Shown: positions 7,935 through 16,394 of the stretch, piece after piece
Layout: every line of letters begins with the position of its first letter
Numbering within the stretch: the first letter of the stretch is position 1
Assembly (NCBI GenBank): GCA_018268935.1
Contig: JAFDVS010000043.1
Location: forward strand, 1-33,391
Direction of reading: 5' to 3'
From: Acidobacteriota bacterium
GTDB lineage: Bacteria > Acidobacteriota > Terriglobia > Bryobacterales > Bryobacteraceae
DNA length: 33,391 nt
Program-made: the position numbers and the translations under genes
Notes under the pieces: model-generated
What the model was told of the DNA's origin: nothing
What the model saw: only the letters and a program-made list of their open reading frames with translations
Database searches by the model: none

Positions 7935-10900
7935 TCAAAAATAGAACTTCAGCGCAAACTGGATCTGCCGCCCCGTCGCCGTCGACGCCGACAACTTCCC
8001 AAACTCCGGATTATTGTCATTACAAGCCGACCCCGGCGTCCGCCCAATACAAGTCATCGATGGACTATTCGAGCTCGGCAAAAAGAACGTCGGCGTGTTC
8101 GTCAAATTGAAAAACTCCGACCGGAACTGCACCCGATATCTCTCCAGAAACTGAAAATCTTTGAACACCGAAAAGTCCAGGTTCACCGATCCCGGTCCCC
8201 GCACCAGCCGCCGCGCCGCATCCCCGAACATCTGGATCTGCTGCCCGTTCGTCGCCGTCACCGTCCCCGGCACTTTGAACGCAGCCGGATTGAAATACCG
8301 GTCCGGACTGCGCTCGCTGTTCGGCACCAGCATGGCCACGCCCGGCACCCGGTCCGGCATGTTGAACGTATTGAAAATCGGAGGCAGCCGGTTCGTCCGA
8401 ATATCCGTCGGGAAGCCGCCGCGCAGCGTCGTGATCCCGTTCACCTGCCAGCCGCCAATCAATCGCGATGCCAGCGTGTTCGAACTCATCCACGGCCGCC
8501 CCGGCCCCCACGGCAACTCATATCCATAGCTGAACGTGAAGTTCTGCGGCACGTCAATCGGCGCCGGACCCTTCTCCCGCGACAGGTTGTACGCATCCAG
8601 CGAAATCGATGTGCCGCCGTTCTGCGTGTACGCGCTCGGCCCCGCGCCCAGCCTCTCCAGGTTCTTCTGAATCGTGTAGTTCGCCAGGAAATTCAACCCA
8701 AAGGCATAGCGCTTCTCCACCCGCAGGTTGAACGCATTGTAGTTTGACGAAGCCAGCGAAAACGTCGGAATCACCGATCCGTTCACCATCGGATACGGCC
8801 GGTTGCGCTGCGTGTTCCGCCCATCCAGCGCATACTCGAACGGCACCTGGTTCCGATTCACGAAAATCGACGCCAGGTCCCGCCCCCGCGCCCCCTGGTA
8901 CGACGTCTCAATCAGCCACGCCTCCGCCGGCTGAAACTGAATGGAAAAATTGAACTGCTGCAACATCGGCATCCGCGCATCATGAAAACCCTGCGACCGG
9001 ATGGTGCGCGTGATCGGCCGGTCCGCCGTAAATGCATCCAGGCTCGTATCGCTCGGCGCGGCCTGAATCGCCGTGTTGATCGTATACGGCGGCGTCACCG
9101 TCGTCGTCGCACTCACCGTCGGCACCACCAGCGCCGGAGTGTTCGGATTGTTCCCCGCAATCTGCGTCACTTCCTGATTCTGATCCCGCAGCCCATAGAA
9201 AATCCCGTACCCGCCGCGCAGCACCCAACGCCGCTTCAGTTGATACGCCACGCCCACCCGAGGCCCGATGTTGTTGTGATCCGGATCGACAATAGCCCGG
9301 CTCACACCAGCCTCTCCCGGCACCACGAAGCGCGCCTTATCGAGATCGAACAACCCGCCCCGGTCCCGCGCATCCACCGGCTGCGTGAACAGATCGTAGC
9401 GGATCCCCAGATTCAACGTCAGCGCCCGCGTCACCTTGAAATCATCCTGGAAAAACGTGCCGAAATAGATCTCCCGCTGCCGCCCCCAATCAAGCATCTG
9501 CGTCCCTTGCACCAGCGACGGAAACCCCAGAAGGTAATCCGCGAACGGAGCCCCCGACCCCGTCGTGTCCGTCGACGAGCTCAGAATCGACCCGAAAATA
9601 AACTGCCCGAAAAACGGATTCCCGCGCAGGTTGTCGAACCGCGGCCTACGGAGATCCACGCCCGTCTTCATGTTGTGCTTCCCGCGCGTAATCGACAGCG
9701 TATCCGCCACCTGAAAGCGAGTCTCATAATTCAAATCACTTGCCCCGCCGCCCCACCCGTCAAACTGCACAGACCCCGTCGATTCGCCCGAAAAGTTAAA
9801 CGCAATCCCCGGAAATCCCTTCACCGGAAACGGAAACAGCGCCACTCGGTTCTGCGTCGCAAACGAAACCCCATCGTCCACGCCATCCACAATGCGCGAT
9901 CCGTTGTGCCGCGTCACTCCCGCCCGGATCTCGTTCACCATCGTCGGGCTGAAAAGATGCGTGTCGGTCAACACGAACTGCCGGATGTTGCGGTACTGCG
10001 TATTGCTCCCGCCGATAAATCCATCGAACGTCCCCGGCTGCGGCGTGGTCTGATTCGACCACGACCAGCGCCCCATCAGCGAGTTCTTCGACGTCAACTG
10101 ATGGTCAATCCGGATGTCGTATTGATCCCCGTCAAACCCGCGCGGCACCTGCCGGAAAAAGTTCCGCGAGATCGCATTCTCCGCCCCGAAGTTCGGTGTC
10201 GGAATCAACCCCAGAATCGCCGCCGATGTCGCATTGATCCGCGAAGTAGGAATCCGCGCATCCGGGAACAGCGTGCTGATCACCCGCCCCGTCGGCCCGA
10301 TCCGCCGCGCCGCCGGATCGAAGATCGGAGTCCGCAACAACGACAAATCCCCGCCTCGAATCGACGCCGGTGGCACCGCAATGATCGAATTCGCCGACGC
10401 CGTCCGCTGCCGCGTTCCCTGATAGTTCACAAAAAAGAACGTGCGATCCTTGATGATCCTTCCCCCCAGCACTCCGCCATACTGGTTCTGCCGGAACGCC
10501 GCCCGTGGCAGCCCCGCCGCATTGGTAAAGAAGTTATTCGCGTCCAACTTGTCATTGCGCAGAAACTCGAACACCGACCCGTGATAGGCATTCGTCCCGC
10601 CCTTCATCGTCGCCGTCACCAGCGATCCGGCCGCGCGTCCGAACTCCGCCGAAAACGCATTCGTCTTCACCTTGAACTCCTGCACCGCATCCACGCTCGG
10701 CAACATCGCAATCCCGTTCCGCCCGATCGCGCCATTCGTCACCGTCGTGTTGTTATCAATCCCATCCAGCAGCACTTCATTCGATGAGAACCGCCCGCCA
10801 CCGGCGATGAACGGAAGGTTCGTGCCCATCCCGAACACCTGCGTCGTATTCCCCGCCAGCAGCCCGAGCCCGAACGCATTGCGCCCGTTCAACGGCAGTT

Positions 10901-11318
10901 CCAGAATCTTCTTGTTCTCAATCACCTGCCCCAGCGACGAAGTATCGGACTCGAGCAACGGCGTCTGCTCCGTCACACTAATCGACTCCTTCACATCGCC
11001 CGGCACCAGCGTCACCCGCGCCGAAGCATTCTGGTCCACCTGCAACACAAACTGCATGATCGTGGCTTTCTTGAAACCCGCTGCCTCCACCGAAATGCTG
11101 TACTCCCCGGCCGGCAGAAAGGTAGCTTGAAACTCCCCCCGCCCATCGGTCACGCCACTGCGCGTCAGTCCCGTATTCTTGTTCGTAATCGTAACCTGCG
11201 CCTGCGCCACCATGGCGCCGGTCGAATCATCGGCGACGACATTTAACGTGCCGGTGGAAATCTGTGCTAAAGCACCGGCGGCAAAAACAGCCAGTGCGGC
11301 AAGCGTGCGGATGAGCAT
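7935..11318 (-). CDS. TonB-dependent receptor, Oar-like with carboxypeptidase regulatory domain
   Basis: 1127 residues. MLIRTLAALAVFAAGALAQ is a Sec signal. Residues about 20-100 form a carboxypeptidase-regulatory-like beta-sandwich (TGTLNVVADDSTGAMVAQAQVTI). A plug-like domain follows (ILELPLNGRNAF, LLDGIDNNT), then a long outer-membrane barrel ending FALKFYF with a terminal aromatic. Such receptors import large substrates, often oligosaccharides, across the outer membrane using TonB energy. Start 11318 is preferred over an in-frame start nine codons upstream because the signal peptide then begins the protein and GGGAGG lies about nine bases before it. It is the third gene after an enolase-superfamily enzyme and a glycoside-hydrolase-like gene, so it may import their substrate. 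The stop codon is followed on the coding strand by a run of nine G (7925-7933). Confidence 0.95.
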   Translation of the reverse strand: MLIRTLAALAVFAAGALAQISTGTLNVVADDSTGAMVAQAQVTITNKNTGLTRSGVTDGRGEFQATFLPAGEYSISVEAAGFKKATIMQFVLQVDQNASARVTLVPGDVKESISVTEQTPLLESDTSSLGQVIENKKILELPLNGRNAFGLGLLAGNTTQVFGMGTNLPFIAGGGRFSSNEVLLDGIDNNTTVTNGAIGRNGIAMLPSVDAVQEFKVKTNAFSAEFGRAAGSLVTATMKGGTNAYHGSVFEFLRNDKLDANNFFTNAAGLPRAAFRQNQYGGVLGGRIIKDRTFFFVNYQGTRQRTASANSIIAVPPASIRGGDLSLLRTPIFDPAARRIGPTGRVISTLFPDARIPTSRINATSAAILGLIPTPNFGAENAISRNFFRQVPRGFDGDQYDIRIDHQLTSKNSLMGRWSWSNQTTPQPGTFDGFIGGSNTQYRNIRQFVLTDTHLFSPTMVNEIRAGVTRHNGSRIVDGVDDGVSFATQNRVALFPFPVKGFPGIAFNFSGESTGSVQFDGWGGGASDLNYETRFQVADTLSITRGKHNMKTGVDLRRPRFDNLRGNPFFGQFIFGSILSSSTDTTGSGAPFADYLLGFPSLVQGTQMLDWGRQREIYFGTFFQDDFKVTRALTLNLGIRYDLFTQPVDARDRGGLFDLDKARFVVPGEAGVSRAIVDPDHNNIGPRVGVAYQLKRRWVLRGGYGIFYGLRDQNQEVTQIAGNNPNTPALVVPTVSATTTVTPPYTINTAIQAAPSDTSLDAFTADRPITRTIRSQGFHDARMPMLQQFNFSIQFQPAEAWLIETSYQGARGRDLASIFVNRNQVPFEYALDGRNTQRNRPYPMVNGSVIPTFSLASSNYNAFNLRVEKRYAFGLNFLANYTIQKNLERLGAGPSAYTQNGGTSISLDAYNLSREKGPAPIDVPQNFTFSYGYELPWGPGRPWMSSNTLASRLIGGWQVNGITTLRGGFPTDIRTNRLPPIFNTFNMPDRVPGVAMLVPNSERSPDRYFNPAAFKVPGTVTATNGQQIQMFGDAARRLVRGPGSVNLDFSVFKDFQFLERYRVQFRSEFFNLTNTPTFFLPSSNSPSMTCIGRTPGSACNDNNPEFGKLSASTATGRQIQFALKFYF

Positions 11319-11343
11319 CTTCGTGGGCCTCCCGATGCACCGC

Positions 11344-11376
11344 ATTATATATGATCAAAGTCCGCTACTTCCGGAA
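11344..11376 (-). promoter_or_regulatory. Candidate promoter/operator of the TonB receptor at 7935-11318
   Basis: Minus strand: palindrome-containing TTCCGGAAGTA (11376-11366), 14 bases, then TATATAATGCG containing a perfect TATAAT at 11349-11344. The first box overlaps the last codons and stop of the upstream glycoside-hydrolase-like gene. The same two words occur in the same order upstream of the TonB receptor at 23190. A leader of about 20 bases to ATG 11318 would follow. There is no good -35 consensus. Confidence 0.45.
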
Positions 11377-13587
11377 CAGCCGGTCCCCCGCGTTGCTCAC
11401 CCCCTCATCCCCGGCAATCGTCCCCGGCTTCCACTTCTCCGCAATATCGACATCCTGCTTCGCCTTGATCGTCAATCCGTTCATATCCACGAAGCCCACG
11501 CGGTTATACAAATGCGGCGTCGTGTACTGCTCGGAATAGGTCCGCGCGTAGTTCTGCCAAGCCGCAGCCGCCTTCGTCAGCGCCTCCACCGCCTCCTTCT
11601 TCTCCGCCACATTGGAGGACCGGTCATACAACGCCAGCGCCGCCGCTCCACGAATCTTCGCCGCATAATACTGCGCCAGGTACGACATCGCCCGAATGTC
11701 CCCCAGCGTCTCCCGCAACTCCTGCGATCCACCGCGCATCGCCCCAATCCCATCCAACGCCTTCCCCGCCGCGCTCTCCAACCCCGCCGCAATCTCCAGC
11801 GGAGTCACGCCGCCCATCGCCTGCCCCGCCAACTTCCGCTTGCGCCACTCGAGAATATTCAACACCCCGCTCCCCGGCATCGATTGCCCTTCCACAAAAT
11901 GACGCACCGTGTAAAACCCGCGATGCCGCGGATGGCTCAAACACGCCTCCGGAAACCACCGCAAATCAATATCCCCCCAGAAGAACCGCGTGATCAACGG
12001 AAACACCTGCGACGCTTCGGCCCATGCCTGATACAGCGCCGCTCCATTCACCTCCGGAAAATGCCGCGTCACGATGCTCTCAAAATGCGCATCCGGCAGA
12101 TCCGGTTCATACGCCAGGCGCCCCCACAGCAGAAACGAATACCACTGCTTCCGCATCACCAGTTCCCGCGGCTTCTGCGGCTTCCGCGAGAGAAACTCGC
12201 GGCCCCAAATGTATCCATCCGGACCCATATAAAACCCCGCAATGCGGTCCGCGCCCGGAATCGCTTTGATATAAGCCCGCGCAAATCGCGGATCGCCCCA
12301 CCGGAAGCTGTACACATCGTCGTTGCGCACCGTCAGCCACGTCTTCCGCCCCGCCGGCATGCCCTTCAACACATCTTGTATATACGGCGGATTGGGTATC
12401 GAATACATGTGCGCCACCGAATACTTGAAGCTCAGTTCAAACGTCCCCGGATAGTCGCGAAACTCATGCAGAATCTCCTCCTGCCCCGTCTGGTGATAGC
12501 GGTGAATCAACCCGAACTGCCGCCCCGGCTGCTGTTTCAACGCATCGCGAATCCCTTCGCCATACGTCTTCCACAGCCACTTCTCCTTCGAAAACTCGCC
12601 CGGAATCTCGCGCATCTGCTCCCCAGCCGTAATCCCCATCCCCGCCAGCAACGGATACGTCGTCACCATCTCCCGCACGCTGGCGCGAAAATACTCAATC
12701 GTCTTCGCATTCGTCTGATCGCTCGTAATCCCGTACTTCCCTTCCGCCCCATACGTGAAGATGTTCCACGTAATCACCCACACCTTGATTCCGCGCCTCG
12801 CCGCATACTCCATCACATCGCGCCAGAAACGGATCTTGTCCTCAATCGTCATCGTCCGCAACGTCTCCAGATGCTCCAGCAACTCCGGCCGCACCATGTC
12901 TGAGCCCGTGTGCGTATACGTCTCATCCATCCGGTAGCGCGTCCGCTTCACATCCGCCAGCGCCACATCGGGAAACTCCGGCACCTTCACCATCGAAGGG
13001 AACGGATGCAGGCTCCACAGTGACAGCACGTTGTAGCGGTGCCGCGCCATCTCATCCAGAAACTCCCGCCAGAAGTCGAATGACCACATCTCCGGAATAT
13101 TCGCCTGTGCCGCGTCGGAGTTGTCCGAATACGTCGGAGTCCGCGAATCAAGCGGAATATTGAATTTGATCCCGCGCCGTTCGATATGCGGCGCATGGTC
13201 GCTATTCGCGGCCTTCTCCAGCGTCCCCAGCCGCAGTTTCTCCGCCAGATCCAGCCCGCCGTACATCGCCCCATCGGCATCGGCGCCCAATGCGGCAACG
13301 AAGCTGCCACTGCGCCGGATCGCGTAGGCCTGCGGCTTCCCGCTCTTCACACCATCCACCTTCCAACTGCGCGCCAATGCCGCCGCCCGTTCGCCCGACG
13401 CAATCACCACGCACGGTGTACACTGCACCTTCCCAACATCATCCAGCCCAAACTCGGGAAGCGCCGCCCCCGATGCCTTCACCACTTCGCTCGCGGCAAA
13501 GGCAGCCTGCGGCACAGCGCGGTCATAAAACAGCGCGGGCCGTGCATCGGCCATCGCGCCCAATACCAGCAACAGGACACAGATCAT
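11365..13587 (-). CDS. Putative glycoside hydrolase, GH20/GH67-like architecture
   Basis: 740 residues. MICVLLLVLGAMADA is a signal peptide. Residues about 20-135 resemble the small alpha/beta domain found before the barrel in hexosaminidases and alpha-glucuronidases (QAYAIRRSGSFVAALGADADGAMYGGLDLAEKL). From about 136 a probable TIM barrel begins (RRGIKFNIPLDSRTPTYSDN, WREFLDEMARHRYNVLSLWS, WVITWNIFTYG, GMGITAGEQM). The GITAGEQ strand end is a candidate catalytic acid region, but I cannot assign catalytic residues or a family with certainty. ATG 13587 is chosen over a GTG six codons upstream because GAGGAGG lies nine bases before it. The gene starts 17 bases after the enolase-superfamily gene ends, so the two are co-transcribed. 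Uronic-acid-containing glycans are a plausible substrate, by inference. Confidence 0.72.
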   Translation of the reverse strand: MICVLLLVLGAMADARPALFYDRAVPQAAFAASEVVKASGAALPEFGLDDVGKVQCTPCVVIASGERAAALARSWKVDGVKSGKPQAYAIRRSGSFVAALGADADGAMYGGLDLAEKLRLGTLEKAANSDHAPHIERRGIKFNIPLDSRTPTYSDNSDAAQANIPEMWSFDFWREFLDEMARHRYNVLSLWSLHPFPSMVKVPEFPDVALADVKRTRYRMDETYTHTGSDMVRPELLEHLETLRTMTIEDKIRFWRDVMEYAARRGIKVWVITWNIFTYGAEGKYGITSDQTNAKTIEYFRASVREMVTTYPLLAGMGITAGEQMREIPGEFSKEKWLWKTYGEGIRDALKQQPGRQFGLIHRYHQTGQEEILHEFRDYPGTFELSFKYSVAHMYSIPNPPYIQDVLKGMPAGRKTWLTVRNDDVYSFRWGDPRFARAYIKAIPGADRIAGFYMGPDGYIWGREFLSRKPQKPRELVMRKQWYSFLLWGRLAYEPDLPDAHFESIVTRHFPEVNGAALYQAWAEASQVFPLITRFFWGDIDLRWFPEACLSHPRHRGFYTVRHFVEGQSMPGSGVLNILEWRKRKLAGQAMGGVTPLEIAAGLESAAGKALDGIGAMRGGSQELRETLGDIRAMSYLAQYYAAKIRGAAALALYDRSSNVAEKKEAVEALTKAAAAWQNYARTYSEQYTTPHLYNRVGFVDMNGLTIKAKQDVDIAEKWKPGTIAGDEGVSNAGDRLFRK

Positions 13588-13604
13588 CGCCACGTCCCTC
13601 CTCA

Positions 13605-14891
13605 CTAGTCAAAGAATCCCTTGTCCTCCGCCGCCAGCCGTGCCTTCGCCGCCTGCACCCGGAACGTCACCCCCAATCCCGGCTTATCCCACACATCAAT
13701 GAACCCGCGCTTCACAATCGGATTCGGCAACCCGTCCACAATGTCGTACCACCACTCCGGCTGCCCCAGCGGATACTCAAACGCAATGAAGTTCTGCGGC
13801 ATCGCCGCCCCCATCTGCACATGCGCCGCAAGCCCGATCAACCCATCGAAAATCCCATGCGGCGCTATCTGAATGTTGTGCAGATCCGCATACTCCGCGA
13901 TCCACTTCAACTCCCCAATCCCACCCACATCCTCCGGATCCGGCCCCAGCACATCCACCGCCTGCTTCTCAATCAAATCCTTGCATTGCTCCCGCCCATA
14001 GAGTTGCTCGCCCGTGTGAATATGCACCGAAGTCGCCTGCGTCAAATCCCGGTACTGCTCCGCATTCGGATGAATCGTGTAATCGCCCGTGATCAAGTCC
14101 TCCAGCCAGGCAATATGCAGCGGCTCCATCGCCCGCGCAAACGTGATCGAGTCCTTCACCGTATGCCCCGGCCCGCAATCCAAAGCCAGCCCGATCTCAT
14201 CCCCCAGCACTTTCTTCATCGCCTCCACGCACGCAATCACATGCTTCATCCCGCGCTCGGTCAACATCCCTTTATCCGGATGCGAAGCGCCCGTCCGCGG
14301 CTCATCGTACCAGGCATTCGGAATCGCCCGCATCATCGCGCCGTTATGAAACCCCACCGCCTGCTTGATCAGCGTGAAGCCCTCTTTGGCTTCCTTCATC
14401 TTCGCCATGTTCTCGGCGTAATGCTGCGGCGTGTGCCCCGTCATCGGAAAACGCACCCCGCCGTTGTACACCCGCACCCGGTCGCGCATCTTCCCGCCCA
14501 ACAGCTTGTGCACCGGAACGCCGGCCGCCTGCCCCGCAATGTCCCACAGTGCAATCTCAATCGCGCTCGCCGCCGCGCCCCATGGCTTCGCCGCGCCCAT
14601 CCGCCGGATCTTCAGCATCACCCGATTCACATCCGTCGGATCCTCACCCAGCAGGTAATCCTTATAAAACAAAACCATCGGCTTCAGGTACGGCTTGTAC
14701 GACTCGGCTTGCCCATATCCCGAAATCCCCTGATCCGTCACAATGCGCACCGTCGGATTCCGCCCGATAATGGCGCACTTCAAATCCACAATCTTCAATT
14801 TCCCCGCCGGCCTGCTCTGCGCGGAAAGCGATCCCGCAGCCGCCGCGCCCGCCACTGTGCGGGCAAAATTCCTTCGAGTCCATTTCGCCAT
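13605..14891 (-). CDS. Mandelate racemase/muconate lactonizing (enolase superfamily) protein, Tat-exported
   Basis: 428 residues starting MAKWTRRNFARTVAGAAAAGSL, a twin-arginine signal. The enolase-superfamily barrel shows metal-ligand candidates in ALDCGPGHT, AWLEDLI and HTGEQLYGR, and the Asp/His pair of the mandelate racemase subgroup in DVLGPDPEDVGG and IAPHGIFDG. These enzymes abstract a proton alpha to a carboxylate; most relatives are sugar-acid dehydratases. The N-terminal capping domain contains YGQAESYKPYLKPMV and the hinge IEIALWDIAGQAAGVPVHKLLGG. An upstream in-frame extension of 50 codons is rejected because it reads through a REP-like repeat, while ATG 14891 has GGGAG just before it. 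First gene of a minus-strand run with the glycoside-hydrolase-like and TonB receptor genes. An exported dehydratase is unusual for the superfamily but Tat-tagged versions are known in Acidobacteriota, as I recall. Confidence 0.92.
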   Translation of the reverse strand: MAKWTRRNFARTVAGAAAAGSLSAQSRPAGKLKIVDLKCAIIGRNPTVRIVTDQGISGYGQAESYKPYLKPMVLFYKDYLLGEDPTDVNRVMLKIRRMGAAKPWGAAASAIEIALWDIAGQAAGVPVHKLLGGKMRDRVRVYNGGVRFPMTGHTPQHYAENMAKMKEAKEGFTLIKQAVGFHNGAMMRAIPNAWYDEPRTGASHPDKGMLTERGMKHVIACVEAMKKVLGDEIGLALDCGPGHTVKDSITFARAMEPLHIAWLEDLITGDYTIHPNAEQYRDLTQATSVHIHTGEQLYGREQCKDLIEKQAVDVLGPDPEDVGGIGELKWIAEYADLHNIQIAPHGIFDGLIGLAAHVQMGAAMPQNFIAFEYPLGQPEWWYDIVDGLPNPIVKRGFIDVWDKPGLGVTFRVQAAKARLAAEDKGFFD

Positions 14892-14973
14892 GTAATCTCC
14901 CTCTCTTCTCCGAAACCACAAACTCCTCATCCGAACCGCGCGCACATCATTCCCGAATCGCACGAACTCTACT

Positions 14974-14998
14974 GAGCCGCGCGCGTCAGCAAGCGGTC
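14974..14998 (-). repeat. REP-like repeat, single copy
   Basis: 25 bases identical to both tandem copies at 32946-33009. On the minus strand it starts GACCGC and ends GCGGCTC, which can pair with one bulge around a loop of about 12 bases. It lies in the 179-base divergent region between the enolase-superfamily and sulfatase genes. One reading frame spells PLADARGS, which creates spurious N-terminal extensions in gene calls. Confidence 0.75.
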
Positions 14999-15070
14999 TC
15001 TTCCCTGGACCATATCTTCTCACGTGCCGTTCCAAGCTCAAACTCGAACAGCGATACGATACAAAAGAAC

Positions 15071-16390
15071 ATGCTCACACGCCGCCAGTTCCTCCTCACC
15101 TCCTCCACCGCCATGGCACAATCCCCTTCCCGCAAACCGAACATCGTCTTCATCCTCGCTGATGACGTCGGCTACGAATGCTTCTCCCCTTATGGCAGCA
15201 AGCAATACTCCACGCCCGTGCTCTCCCGCCTCGCCGATGCGGGCGTCAAATTCAATCACTGCTACTCCACACCGCTCTGCACGCCCACCCGCGTCTCCCT
15301 CATGACCGGCCAGAGCAACGTCCGCAACTACACCGATTTCGGCGCGCTCCGCCCCGGCGAATACACCTTCGCCAAGCTCTTCAAAGACGCAGGCTACGCA
15401 ACAGCCATCGCCGGCAAATGGCAACTCGACGGCAGCAACCGCGTCAAAGGCACCGCCCCCGCTGAATCCGGCTTCGATCAATGGTGCCTCTGGAACACCG
15501 GCCTCACCGGCCGCAACCGCTACTGGAACCCCTCCATCGACCTCAACGGCAAACTCAAGTCCGCCACCAAAGACGACTACGGCCCCGACCACTACTCCGC
15601 CTTCCTCCTCGACTTCATCGAACGCAATCAGCACCGCCCCTTCTTCGCCTACTACCCCATGGCCCTCACCCACGGCCCCTTCGAACCCACTCCCGATTCC
15701 GCCGACCGCAATTCCAAAAACAACCAGAAAAACTTCGAAGACATGGTCGCCTACGCCGACAAAATCGTCGGCCGTTTCGTCAAAAAGCTCGAAGACCTCA
15801 ACCTCACCCGCAACACCATCCTCATCTTCACCGCAGACAACGGCACCGCGCACGATCTCCAATCCACCCTCAACGGCCACACCATCCACGGCGACAAAGG
15901 CTCCGCCACCGACGGCGGCACCCACGTCCCCTTAATCGTCTACGCCCCCGGCCTCATCAAAGGCGGACGCGTCCTCAACGACCTCGTCGACCCCACCGAC
16001 TTCCTCCCCACCTTCGCCGACGCCATCGGCGCGCAACTCCCCGCCAACCACGCGTTCGATGGGCGCAGCTTCCTCCCCCAACTCAAAGGAGAAAAAGGAA
16101 ACCCGAGGCCATACATTTATTCCTACTATTTCCCCCGCCCCTACGCCGAAAAGTACGACACCCCCTACGCCCACCCCGAAATCCGCTTCGCCCGCGACCA
16201 GCGCTTCAAACTCTACTCGGACGGCCGCCTCTTCGATCTCCAATCAGACCCCCACGAAACCCGCGCCACGACTAACCCCGCCGCGCAAAAGAAACTGCAG
16301 GCGGCACTCGAAGCCATGCCCGCACACGGCCAGGCCATCCCCCGCGAATACTCGGAAAAATCCAAAAACGTCCCCATCCCCAAGTGGTAG
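15071..16390 (+). CDS. Sulfatase, formylglycine-dependent
   Basis: 439 residues starting MLTRRQFLLTSSTAMAQ, a twin-arginine signal. NIVFILADDVGYE supplies the first metal ligands D31 and D32. C70-TPTR is the CxPxR sulfatase signature in which an FGE-type enzyme converts the cysteine to formylglycine. Later motifs are ALTHGPFEP, FTADNGTAHD and HGDKGSATDGGTHVPL, all as expected for a type I sulfatase. It hydrolyses sulfate esters, probably in the periplasm. Whether the cysteine is matured before Tat export depends on an enzyme not in this window. It is divergent from the enolase/hydrolase/TonB run, suggesting a joint role on a sulfated glycan, which is inference. There is no clear Shine-Dalgarno sequence before ATG 15071. 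Its 3' end is only four bases from the convergent kinase gene. Confidence 0.95.
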   Translation: MLTRRQFLLTSSTAMAQSPSRKPNIVFILADDVGYECFSPYGSKQYSTPVLSRLADAGVKFNHCYSTPLCTPTRVSLMTGQSNVRNYTDFGALRPGEYTFAKLFKDAGYATAIAGKWQLDGSNRVKGTAPAESGFDQWCLWNTGLTGRNRYWNPSIDLNGKLKSATKDDYGPDHYSAFLLDFIERNQHRPFFAYYPMALTHGPFEPTPDSADRNSKNNQKNFEDMVAYADKIVGRFVKKLEDLNLTRNTILIFTADNGTAHDLQSTLNGHTIHGDKGSATDGGTHVPLIVYAPGLIKGGRVLNDLVDPTDFLPTFADAIGAQLPANHAFDGRSFLPQLKGEKGNPRPYIYSYYFPRPYAEKYDTPYAHPEIRFARDQRFKLYSDGRLFDLQSDPHETRATTNPAAQKKLQAALEAMPAHGQAIPREYSEKSKNVPIPKW

Positions 16391-16394
16391 CGCG

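Noticed and set aside
8982..10787. A 600-codon open frame on the plus strand inside the TonB receptor gene
   Set aside because: It is antisense to a clear receptor with signal peptide and barrel. Its translation is Arg/Pro/His-rich low-complexity sequence, as expected from the shadow of G-rich codons.
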